From: Streptomyces sp. NBC_00249
Lineage (GTDB): Bacteria; Actinomycetota; Actinomycetes; Streptomycetales; Streptomycetaceae
DNA length: 64,000 nt
NCBI RefSeq assembly: GCF_026342355.1
Contig: NZ_JAPEMV010000003.1
Coordinates: forward strand, 186,001-250,000
Direction: 5' to 3'
The notes beneath the pieces were generated by a model that searched no databases, had not been told where the DNA came from, and saw only the letters and a list, made by a program, of their open reading frames with translations. The position numbers were made by a program, and so were the translations under genes. Below, in pieces: positions 7,701 through 16,164 of the stretch. Every line of letters begins with the position of its first letter. The first letter of the stretch is position 1.

Positions 7701-9637
7701 ACTTCGCCGCGCTGGCCGCCCTCGCCGCCCGCACCGGCCGCCCGCTGCCCAGGGAGAGCGCCGGCGACACCGCCCTCACCCCGGCCCAGCGGCCCGTGGC
7801 CGCCCTGCTGGCCGGGCTCCTCGGCGGCATCGACCCCGACCGGCTCGCGCCCGACGCGGACTTCTTCACCCTCGGCGGTCACTCCCTGCTCGCCGTCCGC
7901 GTCCTCGCCGAGGCCGAACGCCGCTGGGGGAGCGCGGTACCGCTGCGCGCCTTCCTGGCCGAGCCGACCGTCGCCGGACTCACCGCGGCACTGGAACGCG
8001 CCGCCCGGGACCGGGCGGACACGCCGGCCGGCGCGGCGGGCGAGACCCCGGACCCGGCGGCCGCCCACCCGGGCAGCCCCGTACAGCAGCGGCTGTGGGT
8101 GATGGACCGCATCACGCACCTGCGTACGGCCTACCTCGCCCCCGGAGTCGTCGAGATCGACGGCCCCCTCGACCGCGAGGCGCTGCGCGAGGCCCTCGCC
8201 CGGACCCTGGCCCGCCACCCGGGCCTGCGCTCCCGCTTCACCCTCGACGCCAGGGCCCGCAAGGTCTTCTACCGCACGGACGGCGACGCACCCGAAGCCG
8301 TCCTCCTCGACGGCTCCGCGTGGCCGCCCGCCCGGATCGAGGAGGAGGTCGCGGCGCTCTGCTGGACCCCCTTCGACCTCGCCCGGCAGGCCCCCGCGCG
8401 CGGCGCCGTCATCGCCCTCGGCCCCGACCGGACCCTCCTCGTCGTCGGCGTCCACCACATCGTGTCCGACGGCTGGTCCCTGGACCTGCTGCTGCGCGAC
8501 GTCGCCGCCCTCCACCGCCACCTCACCACCGGCGCACCCCTCACCCTGCCCGCCCCCGGCCACCCGGCCGCCGTAGCCCCCACGGAAGGCACCCCCGAGG
8601 ACCTGCGGGCCTGCCTGGACGCCCTGCGCGGAGCCCCGACCGACATCGGCCTCCCGTACGACCGGCCCCGCACCGCGACCCAGTCCATCGAGGCCGGGCA
8701 GCGCGAACTGACGCTGCCCGCCGCCGTCTCCGACCGGCTCGCCGAGCTGACGGCGCCGCTCGGCTGCACCCCCTTCATGGTGTCCGCCGCGCTCCTCGCC
8801 GCCGTCCTCGCCCGGCGCGGCGCCCAGCGCGACTTCCTCTTCGCCTTCCCCTGGGCGGGCCGGGACGGAGCCGCCCGCGCCGAGACCGTCGGCATGTTCG
8901 TCAACACCCTGCTCGTCCGCGCCGACCTGGGCGACGGCCCGACCTGGCGGCAACTGCTGCACCGGGTACGGGAGTCCGCGCTCACCGCCTACCGGCACGC
9001 CGACACCCCCTTCGACTCCCTCGCCGCCGCCCTGCACCCCGCCCGGGACCTCAGCCGCCCGGCCGTCACCCCCGTCTACCTGAGCGCCGCCGACGCCCCG
9101 GCCGTCCCCCCGGCGCCGGCCGCCGGAACCCGCGCCCGGTACCTCGTACCGCCGCGCCTGAAGGCCAAGTACGAACTGGAACTGACCGCCACCGGCGGCG
9201 CCCCCGGCGTCCCGCTGGCCTTCTCCCTCACCCACCTGACCGCGCTCTTCGACGCGACCACCGTCGAGGCGCTCCTCGCAGACCTGGCCCGCGCCGCCGG
9301 GGACCTGCTCACCGACCTGGAGGCATCCGTGCTCACCGACACCACCGACACCACGACCGCTGCCGCGTCCCCCGAGGACCTCGCCGACGCCGTCGCCGCC
9401 CTGTGGGCCGAGGTCCTCGACACCCCCGACGTCGACCACGACGCCAACTTCTTCGAAGCGGGCGGGGACTCCATGCTCCTCATGGTCCTGCTGGAGCGCC
9501 TCGGCGAGCTCACCGGCCGCGAGCTGGACGCCGCCGACCTCTTCGAGCACAGCACCGTCGAGGCCCAGGCCGCCTTCCTCGCCGCCCTCGCCGCCACCGG
9601 CGACAGCAGCGCCGGCTCCGGGGAGCGTTCGGCATGA
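4712..9637 (+). CDS. NRPS, C-A-T-C-T
   Basis: A 1641-residue NRPS with five domains. C1 carries HHIAVDG (145-151). The A domain carries YTSGTTGRPKG (660-670), FDPAPYN, NVYGPTE and K995. T1 has LGGHS with S1058. C2 has HHIVSDG (1248-1254), and T2 has AGGDS with S1587. Both C domains keep the catalytic histidine, so both should form peptide bonds. The second module has no A domain of its own; the stand-alone A protein at 13243 is the obvious trans partner. A hand-read code for the internal A domain (about D-P-Y-S-Y-G-V-C-N-K) is unassigned. The start has an AAGGAG site 37 bases after the previous stop. The end overlaps the PKS gene by four bases (ATGA). Confidence 0.93.
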   Translation: MAPARPSAPERLAATTAPLSLAQERLWYIHSAAPASAVYNVPLLSRWRERVDVPALRAALTALVTAHEVLRTTYATSAGQPVQHIGAPGRPVPLDLVERSAPTPGELDERARAPFDLGSEAPLRCTLWQDPDPAAAPGVLLLTVHHIAVDGWSLPALYGALAEAYAQARAGVPPVLPQPPVQYADFAVWDRAGADDPARAGRTAARAAALLGAAATPVTLGAAAPRARVVEGDRQGAQVRFELPAELAARAELLARTLKVTPFVVLFAAFQAVVQRWSGQDEFLLSTVAAARPHPAVADLVGFFVNTVPLRCAPDPHRSFEELCADSRAEALRILAHQELPFDRLTAAVAEARRTTARPGAAPGSAPGTGTAAAAGLADLGFVLQNSPAPDPEGRHPWEPPQLLPTGTAKQDLSLVLEYRPDGALTATVEYDSARCTEATARHLAAGYRALLAAAVAAPATPLRELPVTLRPAHAAPYGVLSGPEARPGTGPTAAHALEHRFAAADPATVAVRTSHTTLTWGELDSWTRAIAQRLRADGAGPGSFVPVLAARGPALVAGWLGALRAGAAFVPLALDTPAARVEFVLAETGADTVLVCEEGAALLDGLDTAAKPLPLAEPRAWADTAAAPSGAAPSGAASSGGAPDTPPAVGPEDVAALLYTSGTTGRPKGVRIPHRGLLGTALWWGRDCALGPGDRLLLTAGTAFDPAPYNVLEALLAGAELLVADDMERRDARALLRLIRGPRGATVAGSLTPSLLHAMLEADQEGSGASTLRAVYSGGEALPHRLAADCAARWGTRVVNVYGPTEASCNSTYAHVDPTDPRPPPIGVPLPGMRAYVLGPHREELPPGVPGELYVAGTGVALGYLDRPEQTRAAFLPDPYGVPGTLMYRTGDRVLLREDGQLAYLGRADDQLKILGNRIEPGEVTRLVEEHPAVAAAAVHGAGTPPALVAYVELAGPAPTREELLRPLLRWLPAAVLPAEVYVVDALPRTPNDKVDFAALAALAARTGRPLPRESAGDTALTPAQRPVAALLAGLLGGIDPDRLAPDADFFTLGGHSLLAVRVLAEAERRWGSAVPLRAFLAEPTVAGLTAALERAARDRADTPAGAAGETPDPAAAHPGSPVQQRLWVMDRITHLRTAYLAPGVVEIDGPLDREALREALARTLARHPGLRSRFTLDARARKVFYRTDGDAPEAVLLDGSAWPPARIEEEVAALCWTPFDLARQAPARGAVIALGPDRTLLVVGVHHIVSDGWSLDLLLRDVAALHRHLTTGAPLTLPAPGHPAAVAPTEGTPEDLRACLDALRGAPTDIGLPYDRPRTATQSIEAGQRELTLPAAVSDRLAELTAPLGCTPFMVSAALLAAVLARRGAQRDFLFAFPWAGRDGAARAETVGMFVNTLLVRADLGDGPTWRQLLHRVRESALTAYRHADTPFDSLAAALHPARDLSRPAVTPVYLSAADAPAVPPAPAAGTRARYLVPPRLKAKYELELTATGGAPGVPLAFSLTHLTALFDATTVEALLADLARAAGDLLTDLEASVLTDTTDTTTAAASPEDLADAVAALWAEVLDTPDVDHDANFFEAGGDSMLLMVLLERLGELTGRELDAADLFEHSTVEAQAAFLAALAATGDSSAGSGERSA

Positions 9638-12600
9638 GCGGCCCGGCCGACGACCTGATCGCCGTCGTCGGGGCCGGCTGCCGCTTCCCCGACGCCTGGA
9701 ACCCCCAGGAGTACTGGCACAACCTCACCGAGGGCCGCGTCAGCATCCGCGGCCTCGACCCCGCCCGGCTGCTGGCCGCCGGACTCACCCGGGAGGCCCT
9801 CGACGACGAGGCGTACGTGGCCCGGGCCGCCGGGATACCCGGCGCGGGCGACTTCGCCGCCGAGTTCTTCGGCTACTCGCCCGCCGAGGCCGCCGCCACC
9901 GACCCGCAGCAGCGGATCTTCCTGGAAGCCTGCTGGCAGGCCCTGGAGTCCGCCGGGCACGCCCCGCGCGGCGCGGCCCTGGTCACCGGGGTCTTCGCCG
10001 GGGGCAGCCCCAGCACGTACATGGCCGCCCTCCAGGCCTCCCGCGCGCTCGCGGGCGGGGTCATGGCCGCCGTCGACGACGTCGCCCTGCACCTCGGCGG
10101 GCTCGGCGACTTCCTGCCCTCCCGCGTGGCCTACAAGCTGGGCCTGCGCGGGCCCTCCATCGGCGTCCAGACCGCCTGCTCCTCCTCGCTGACGGCCGTG
10201 CACTACGCGGCGCAGTCCCTGCGCGCCGGCGAATGCGACCTGGCCCTCGCCGGCGGAGCCTCCGTCAACGAGCCGATGCTCGGCTACCGCCACCACGCCG
10301 GCGGCCTCCAGTCCCGCGACGGCTACTGCCGCCCCTTCGACGCCCGTTCCACCGGTACGTCCTTCAGCTCGGGCGTCGGCGTCGTGGCCCTGCGCCGCCT
10401 CGCCGACGCCCAGCGCGACGGCGACCCGGTCCTGGCCGTCCTGCACGGCACGGCCGTCGGCAACGACGGCTCCGCCCGCTCCGGCTTCACCGCGCCCAGC
10501 CCCGCCGGCCTCGCCCAGGTCGTCGCCCGGGCCCTGGACACGGCGGGCGTACGCGGCGACCAGCTGCGCTACGTCGAGGCGCACGGCTCGGGCACCCCGC
10601 TCGGCGACCAGATCGAGCTGCGCGGACTGACCGCCGGACTGCGGGCCGCCGCCGGCCCGGGCACCGGGGCGCCCACCGGGTACTGCGGGCTCGGCTCCGT
10701 CAAGGCCAACATCGGGCACGCCGGCCCGGCCGCCGGGATCGCCGGACTGCTGGCCGCCGTCGCCGTGGCCCGCACCGGACTGCTGCCCCCGCACCCGATG
10801 TTCGAACGGCCGCGCAACCCCGGCGTCCTCGCCGACAGCCCCTTCACCATCTCCGGCAGCCCCACGCGGACCACCGACGCGCCCTACGTCCTGGTCAACT
10901 CCATGGGCCTGGGCGGCACCAACGCCACCGCCGTCCTCGGCCCGCCCCCCGAGCCGACCCGGGCGCCCGCCCCGGCGCGGGAGACCGTACGGCTGCTCCT
11001 GTCGGCCCACGACCCCGACGGGCTGACCGAGGTCGCCGGGCAGCTCGCCGACGCCCTGACCGGGCCGGACGCCCCCGCCCTCGCCGACACCGCGCACACC
11101 CTGCGCGTCGGACGCACCGCCCAGGCACACCGCCGGGTCGTCACCGCCCCGGGTACCGACCCGCTCGCCGCCGCCCGCGCCCTGCGCGACGGCGCCGCCG
11201 CCGACCCCGCCCCGCCTGCGAAGCCGCTGCGCAAGGTGGTCCTCGTACCGCCCCGGGAAGGCGGGGCCGAGGCCCTCGTGGCCCGGCTGGCCGCCGCCCT
11301 CAAGGGGCGGGCCGAGACCGCCCCCGGGCCGGGGCAGCCGCCCCGCGAAGACCGGTTCACGATCCTGCTCGGGCACGGCGAGAGCGCCGCCGCCCGGCAC
11401 GCCCTGCCGCTGGACGCCGCCGGGAACGCCACCGACGAAGCCGTCGAGGCCGCCCTCGCCGCCGCCTGGGCGCGCGGGGCCGACGTGGACTGGGAGGCCG
11501 CCCTGCCCGCCCCGGGCGGCCACCGGGTCGCCCTGCCCACCTACCCCTTCGCCCGGGGCACCTACTGGGCCCTGGACACCCTGCCGCCGCTCGCCGCCGC
11601 ACCCGCCGCCGCACCCGTACCCTCCTCACCGCAGGAGGAGGCGGCCCCCGCCGCCGGGGACGGCGACCCCGTCGAGAGCGAACTCCTCACCATCTGGCGC
11701 TCGGTCCTCGGCCACCCCGGGCTCGGCCCGGACGGAGCCTTCGGCCTCTACGACGGGGACTCCCTCGCCGCCCTGCGCATCGAGGCCGCCGTCCAGCGGG
11801 CCTTCGGCGTCACCGTGAACGTCTACCGCGCGGGCGGCGCCCAGGCCACCGTCCGCACCATGGCCACCGTGGTGCGCGGCCTGACCGCCGCCGGACCCGG
11901 CCCCGCCGACGGGGCGCCCACCGAGGCCGAACTCGTCGACGCCGACCTCGGCCTGGACCTCGGCGAACCCGGCCCCCGAACGGACGCGCCCCCCGAGGCG
12001 GGCGACACCCTCCTCACCGGGACGGGCGCACTGCTCGACACCTTCGTCCTGCACGAACTCCTGCGCGCCACCACCGGCCTCGTGCACTGCGTGGTCCCGG
12101 CCGCCGACGAGGCCGAGGCCCGCGAACTGCTCCGCGCCCGCGCCGCCGCCTGCGACCTGCCCGAACCCGACCCGGCCCGACTGCGCCCCCTTCCGCACCC
12201 CGGCCCGGGCCCCTACGAGGGGTACGACGCGCGGCTCGCCGCCCGCGTCACCCGCGTCGTGCACAGCGCCGCCCCCGCCGGCCTCCCCCCGGGCCCCTAC
12301 GGGCAGCTGCGCGAGGACACCGTCCTGCCCTTCGCCGCCCTCCTCGGCTGGATGCGCGGCCACGGCATCGAGGACCTCACCCTGCTCTCCACGCTGAACG
12401 CCTGCGGACCGGGCTCGGGTTCCGGCCTCGGCGCGGACGCCCGGATCGAGGAGACCCGCGAACAGCCCCTGACCCCCGGCATGGACGGCCCCGCCGTCGC
12501 CGCCTGGGTCGGCGAACGGCTGGCGGAGCGGGCCGAGCAACAGGGCATGCGCGTACGGGTCTTCCGTACCGGCCTGCTCCTCGGCGCCACCGGCTCCGGG

Positions 12601-13110
12601 GCCTGCGACCCCGACCATCCCCTGTGGCGGCTGCTCGCCGGCGCCCTCGCCACCGGCACCCGGCCCGACGAGGAGGACGACCGGCCGCTCCCGGCCACCG
12701 CCGTCGACCTGGCCGCCCGGGCCGTCGTCGAACTGGCCCTCTCCCCGGGATCCGAGGGCCGGGCCTACCACCTCGTCGCGGAGGAACCCGTCACCGCACG
12801 GCACCTGTTCGAACTCCTCGACGCCGCCGGCCGGCCCACCGAGCCCGTCCCGCAGCGCCGCTGGCAGCGCGAGGTCGCCCTGCGCGCCCTGGCCCGGGAG
12901 AACGAGGCCCTCGACCCCCTCGCCCCGCGCGCCCTGGACCGCCACACCCTCGGCGCGGCGGCCGTCGAGGCGCAGGCCTGGCAGCCGTGGCTGCTGCGCG
13001 GCGGCCACGACCCCAGCCCCACCGGGCGTGCCCTGCTCGGCAGCCTCGGCTACGCCGCCGCCCGCCGCGCGGCCTACGCCGAACTCCTCACCCCGCGCTC
13101 CGCCGCATGA
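9634..13110 (+). CDS. PKS module: KS - AT-less linker - ACP - degenerate reductase-like domain
   Basis: A 1158-residue protein overlapping the NRPS stop by four bases. The KS (about 5-440) has the full triad C182 (TACSSS), H317 (EAHGSG) and H362 (NIGHAGPA). No AT follows; a linker keeps the usual post-AT motif LPTYPFARGTYW and the AT GHSxG motif is absent. The ACP serine is S710 (YDGDSL). The last ~360 residues align with terminal thioester reductases, but the GxxGxxG motif reads TGTGALLD (795-802) and the Y-x-x-x-K site reads GPAVAAW (952-958), so Tyr and Lys are P953 and A957. It should add one malonate unit without reduction; the end domain is unlikely to be a normal NAD(P)H reductase. Confidence 0.88.
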   Translation: MSGPADDLIAVVGAGCRFPDAWNPQEYWHNLTEGRVSIRGLDPARLLAAGLTREALDDEAYVARAAGIPGAGDFAAEFFGYSPAEAAATDPQQRIFLEACWQALESAGHAPRGAALVTGVFAGGSPSTYMAALQASRALAGGVMAAVDDVALHLGGLGDFLPSRVAYKLGLRGPSIGVQTACSSSLTAVHYAAQSLRAGECDLALAGGASVNEPMLGYRHHAGGLQSRDGYCRPFDARSTGTSFSSGVGVVALRRLADAQRDGDPVLAVLHGTAVGNDGSARSGFTAPSPAGLAQVVARALDTAGVRGDQLRYVEAHGSGTPLGDQIELRGLTAGLRAAAGPGTGAPTGYCGLGSVKANIGHAGPAAGIAGLLAAVAVARTGLLPPHPMFERPRNPGVLADSPFTISGSPTRTTDAPYVLVNSMGLGGTNATAVLGPPPEPTRAPAPARETVRLLLSAHDPDGLTEVAGQLADALTGPDAPALADTAHTLRVGRTAQAHRRVVTAPGTDPLAAARALRDGAAADPAPPAKPLRKVVLVPPREGGAEALVARLAAALKGRAETAPGPGQPPREDRFTILLGHGESAAARHALPLDAAGNATDEAVEAALAAAWARGADVDWEAALPAPGGHRVALPTYPFARGTYWALDTLPPLAAAPAAAPVPSSPQEEAAPAAGDGDPVESELLTIWRSVLGHPGLGPDGAFGLYDGDSLAALRIEAAVQRAFGVTVNVYRAGGAQATVRTMATVVRGLTAAGPGPADGAPTEAELVDADLGLDLGEPGPRTDAPPEAGDTLLTGTGALLDTFVLHELLRATTGLVHCVVPAADEAEARELLRARAAACDLPEPDPARLRPLPHPGPGPYEGYDARLAARVTRVVHSAAPAGLPPGPYGQLREDTVLPFAALLGWMRGHGIEDLTLLSTLNACGPGSGSGLGADARIEETREQPLTPGMDGPAVAAWVGERLAERAEQQGMRVRVFRTGLLLGATGSGACDPDHPLWRLLAGALATGTRPDEEDDRPLPATAVDLAARAVVELALSPGSEGRAYHLVAEEPVTARHLFELLDAAGRPTEPVPQRRWQREVALRALARENEALDPLAPRALDRHTLGAAAVEAQAWQPWLLRGGHDPSPTGRALLGSLGYAAARRAAYAELLTPRSAA

Positions 13111-13242
13111 CCCCCCGCCGCGGAGTCCGCCCCGCCCGCCGGGCCGCCCCGCCACCGATCGCCGAAGCCTTCGCCGCCCCGACCTCTCGTCCGGACCCCT
13201 CGCCCGGACCCCGGACCCCGGAACCTGGAACGGACCGCTGAC

Positions 13243-14823
13243 ATGACCTTCACGGACACCACCCTCCACGGCTGGTTCGCCCGCTCCCTCGCCGACTACC
13301 CCGACGAGCCCGCCCTCGAGGTCCACGGCGCCACCTGGACCTACCGCGAACTCGACGAGCGAGCGACCGCCGTCGCGGGCGCCCTGCTCCACGCCGCCGG
13401 CGGCACCGCCCCCGCCCGGATCGCGCTGCTCGCCTCCCGTACCCTGACCGCCTTCGCCGGATACCTCGCCGCCCTGCGCCTCGGCGCCACCGTGACCCCC
13501 CTCAACCCCGGCTACCCGGTGGCCCGCAACCGCGCCGTGTGGGAACTCGCGGGCGCCGACGTCCTGCTCGCCGACAGCGGCGGCCTCGCCCAGCTCGGCG
13601 GCCCCGAGGAGCGGATCGCCGTACTCGCCCTGACCGACGAGGAGACGGCCGCGCTGCCCGCCGACCCGGCCGCGCTGCCGAACCGCACCGCCAGCCCGGA
13701 CGACATCGCGTACGTCCTGTTCACCTCCGGCTCCACCGGCCGCCCGAAGGGCGTCCCGGTCCGCCACCGCAACCTCGCCCCCTACGTCGAGCACAACATC
13801 GAACGCTTCGAGGTGGGCCCCGGCGCCCGCGTCTCCCACACCTTCGACCTCACCTTCGACCCCTCCGTCTTCGACCTGTTCGTCACCTGGGGCGGCGGCG
13901 CCACCCTCGTCGTCCCGCAGCGCACCGAACTGCTGGAACCGGTGCGCTACGTCGCCGACCGGCGCATCACCCACTGGTTCTCCGTACCGTCCGTGGTCTC
14001 CGTCTCCGCGAGCCTCGGCAAGCTCCCCGCCGGACAGGCCCCCGACCTGCGCCACGCCGTCTTCATCGGCGAGCAGCTCACCGCCCGCCAGGCCCGCCTG
14101 TGGCACGAGGCCGCCCCCAAGGCCCGGATCGACAACGTCTACGGCCCCACCGAACTCACCGTCGCCTGCACCGAGTTCCGCCTCCCCGAGGACCCCGCCG
14201 ACTGGCCCGCCACCGCCAACGGCACCATCCCGATCGGCCCCGTGTACCCCTTCCTGGAGCACGCCGTGCTCGGCCCGGACGGGCTGCCCGCCCAGGAGGG
14301 CGAGCTGTGCGTACGAGGCTCCCAGCGCTTCGACGGCTACCTCGACCCCGCCGACAACACCGGCCGGTTCTTGTCCTACGACCCCGCCGCCGGCCGCCCC
14401 GCCGCCGACTACCGGGGCGAGGGCCCGCTCACCGCGGCCCACTGGTACCGCACCGGCGACCGGGTCCGCTTCGAGAACGGCACCCTCACCCACCTCGGCC
14501 GCCTCGACAACCAGGTCAAGGTCCGCGGCTACCGCATCGAACTCGGCGAGATCGAATCCGCCCTGCGCGGCCACGAGTCCGTCGCCGACGCCGTCGTCCT
14601 CGCCGTGCCCGGCCCGCACGAGACCGAACTCGTCGGCGTCCACACCGGCGGGGAGATCAAGGGCACCGACCTCATGCTGTGGCTGCGCAAGCGGATCCCG
14701 GTCCACATGGTGCCGCGCCGCTTCGTCCGCCTCGACGCGCTGCCGCTCAACCCCAACGGCAAGACCGACCGCCCGGCGCTGGTCCGCCGGTTCACCCCCG
14801 AACCGGCCGGGGCCTCCCGGTGA
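13243..14823 (+). CDS. Stand-alone adenylating enzyme (DltA-like A domain)
   Basis: A 526-residue free adenylation protein, with A3 FTSGSTGRPKG (160-170), FDPSVFDLF, NVYGPTE, YRTGDR and the A10 lysine K507 (NPNGKTDR). There is no carrier or condensation domain. Its overall look is closest to DltA-type A proteins that load small amino acids onto free carriers. Since the last T domain of the 4712 gene lacks an A domain, this enzyme most likely charges it in trans. A hand-read code (about D-P-F-S-V-I-V-V-A-K) is unassigned. The ribosome-binding site is weak (GGAACGGA) and a 132-base gap without other features precedes it. Confidence 0.88.
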   Translation: MTFTDTTLHGWFARSLADYPDEPALEVHGATWTYRELDERATAVAGALLHAAGGTAPARIALLASRTLTAFAGYLAALRLGATVTPLNPGYPVARNRAVWELAGADVLLADSGGLAQLGGPEERIAVLALTDEETAALPADPAALPNRTASPDDIAYVLFTSGSTGRPKGVPVRHRNLAPYVEHNIERFEVGPGARVSHTFDLTFDPSVFDLFVTWGGGATLVVPQRTELLEPVRYVADRRITHWFSVPSVVSVSASLGKLPAGQAPDLRHAVFIGEQLTARQARLWHEAAPKARIDNVYGPTELTVACTEFRLPEDPADWPATANGTIPIGPVYPFLEHAVLGPDGLPAQEGELCVRGSQRFDGYLDPADNTGRFLSYDPAAGRPAADYRGEGPLTAAHWYRTGDRVRFENGTLTHLGRLDNQVKVRGYRIELGEIESALRGHESVADAVVLAVPGPHETELVGVHTGGEIKGTDLMLWLRKRIPVHMVPRRFVRLDALPLNPNGKTDRPALVRRFTPEPAGASR

Positions 14824-16115
14824 CCGGGCTGCTGCGGGACCTGCGCCCGCCCGCCGGCGTCGTACGGGTCCTGGCCGTCAGCAACCTCGCCCGTACCGTC
14901 GCCAACGGCTTCCTGCTCTCCGTCAGCGTGCTGTTCTTCATGCGCGCCGTCGGCATCGACGCCGGACGGGTCGGCCTCGGCCTGACCGTCGCCGCCGTCC
15001 TCGCGATGCTCGTCAGCATCCCGGCCGGCCAGCTCTCCGACCGGCTCGGCTCCCGCAACGCCTCCGTGCTCTTCGGGGCCGCCCAGGGCATGGCCGTCTG
15101 CTGCTACGCCCTGACCGGCGGGTTCACCGGCTTCCTCGTCGTCGCCGCGCTCTCCGCGATGGCCGACGCGGGCGGTGCGGCGGCCCGCGGGGCCCTGATC
15201 GCCGAGGCCGTACCGCCCGCCGAACGGGTCCGGGCCCGCGCGTACCTCCAGTCCGTCATCAACGTCGGCCTGGCGGTGGGCACCCTGCTGGGCGGACTGG
15301 CGCTCGCCGGGGACTCCGGCGCCCTCTACAGGTGGCTGCTCGCCGGCGCCGGACTGCTGTTCACCGCGGCCGCCCTGCTGTGCCTGCGGCTGCCCCGTAC
15401 GAAACTCCCCGTGCCGGACGGCTCCACCGGCGCCCGGCGCCACGTCCTGCGCGACGGGCCCTTCGTCGCGGTGTCCGCGCTCAACGCCGTGCTGGTGCTC
15501 GGCACCGACGCGCTGCTCACCGTCGCCCTGCCCATCTGGATCACCGAGCGCACCGACGCCCCCGTCTCCCTCTTCGCCGGGCTCGTCTTCGTCAACACCG
15601 CGATGTGCGTGCTGTTCCAGGTGCGGATGAGCAAGGGCGCCGAGGACGTCACCGGCGGCGCCCGGGCCATGCGCCGCTCGGGGATCCTGCTCGCCCTGTG
15701 CTGCGCCTGCTTCGCCCTGTCCGCCGGGCAGCCCGCCTGGGTCGCCGGGGTCTGCCTCGTGGTCGGCGCCGTCGTCCACGTCTGCGGGGAGATGCTGCAC
15801 TCCGCCGGCTCCTGGGCCCTGTCCTACGAACTGGCCCCGCCGGACGCGCACGGCCAGTACCAGGGCATGTTCAACCTGGCCCAGCGGGTCGGCGGGGCCG
15901 TCACGCCCCTGCTCACCACCGCCGTGATCATCGGCTGGGGCATGCCCGGCTGGCTGCTCTTCGGCGGGCTGCTGCTCGCCGGCGGCCTGGCGACCCCGGC
16001 CGTGGCCCGCTGGGCGGCCCGCACCCGCCCCTTCCCGGCCGCCGGGGCCCCCACCACCGAGCCCCCGGCCGACGGCGCCACCGCCCCGCAGCCGACGGGC
16101 GCCGCCACCGCCTGA
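14820..16115 (+). CDS. MFS transporter (probable product exporter)
   Basis: A 431-residue major facilitator with about 12 hydrophobic segments and the loop 2-3 signature region GQLSDRLGSRNA. It begins at GTG overlapping the adenylating enzyme stop (GTGA), so it is in the biosynthetic operon and probably exports the product or gives self-resistance. The C-terminal 25 residues are a Pro/Ala/Thr-rich tail. Neither substrate nor direction can be read from the sequence. Confidence 0.87.
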   Translation: MTGLLRDLRPPAGVVRVLAVSNLARTVANGFLLSVSVLFFMRAVGIDAGRVGLGLTVAAVLAMLVSIPAGQLSDRLGSRNASVLFGAAQGMAVCCYALTGGFTGFLVVAALSAMADAGGAAARGALIAEAVPPAERVRARAYLQSVINVGLAVGTLLGGLALAGDSGALYRWLLAGAGLLFTAAALLCLRLPRTKLPVPDGSTGARRHVLRDGPFVAVSALNAVLVLGTDALLTVALPIWITERTDAPVSLFAGLVFVNTAMCVLFQVRMSKGAEDVTGGARAMRRSGILLALCCACFALSAGQPAWVAGVCLVVGAVVHVCGEMLHSAGSWALSYELAPPDAHGQYQGMFNLAQRVGGAVTPLLTTAVIIGWGMPGWLLFGGLLLAGGLATPAVARWAARTRPFPAAGAPTTEPPADGATAPQPTGAATA

Positions 16116-16164
16116 CCGGACCGCGCCCGCCCCTCCCCGCCCTCACGAACTCGGAGAGCCTTCC

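Noticed and set aside
2939..9550. A 2203-residue minus-strand open frame across the NRPS genes
   Set aside because: Glycine-rich low-complexity translation, antisense to clear NRPS domains; a codon-bias shadow.
8095..9633. Extension of the PKS gene upstream to 8095 as one reading frame
   Set aside because: The added N-terminus is Arg/Pro-rich nonsense overlapping the real C-T module; ATG 9634 begins the KS and overlaps the NRPS stop.
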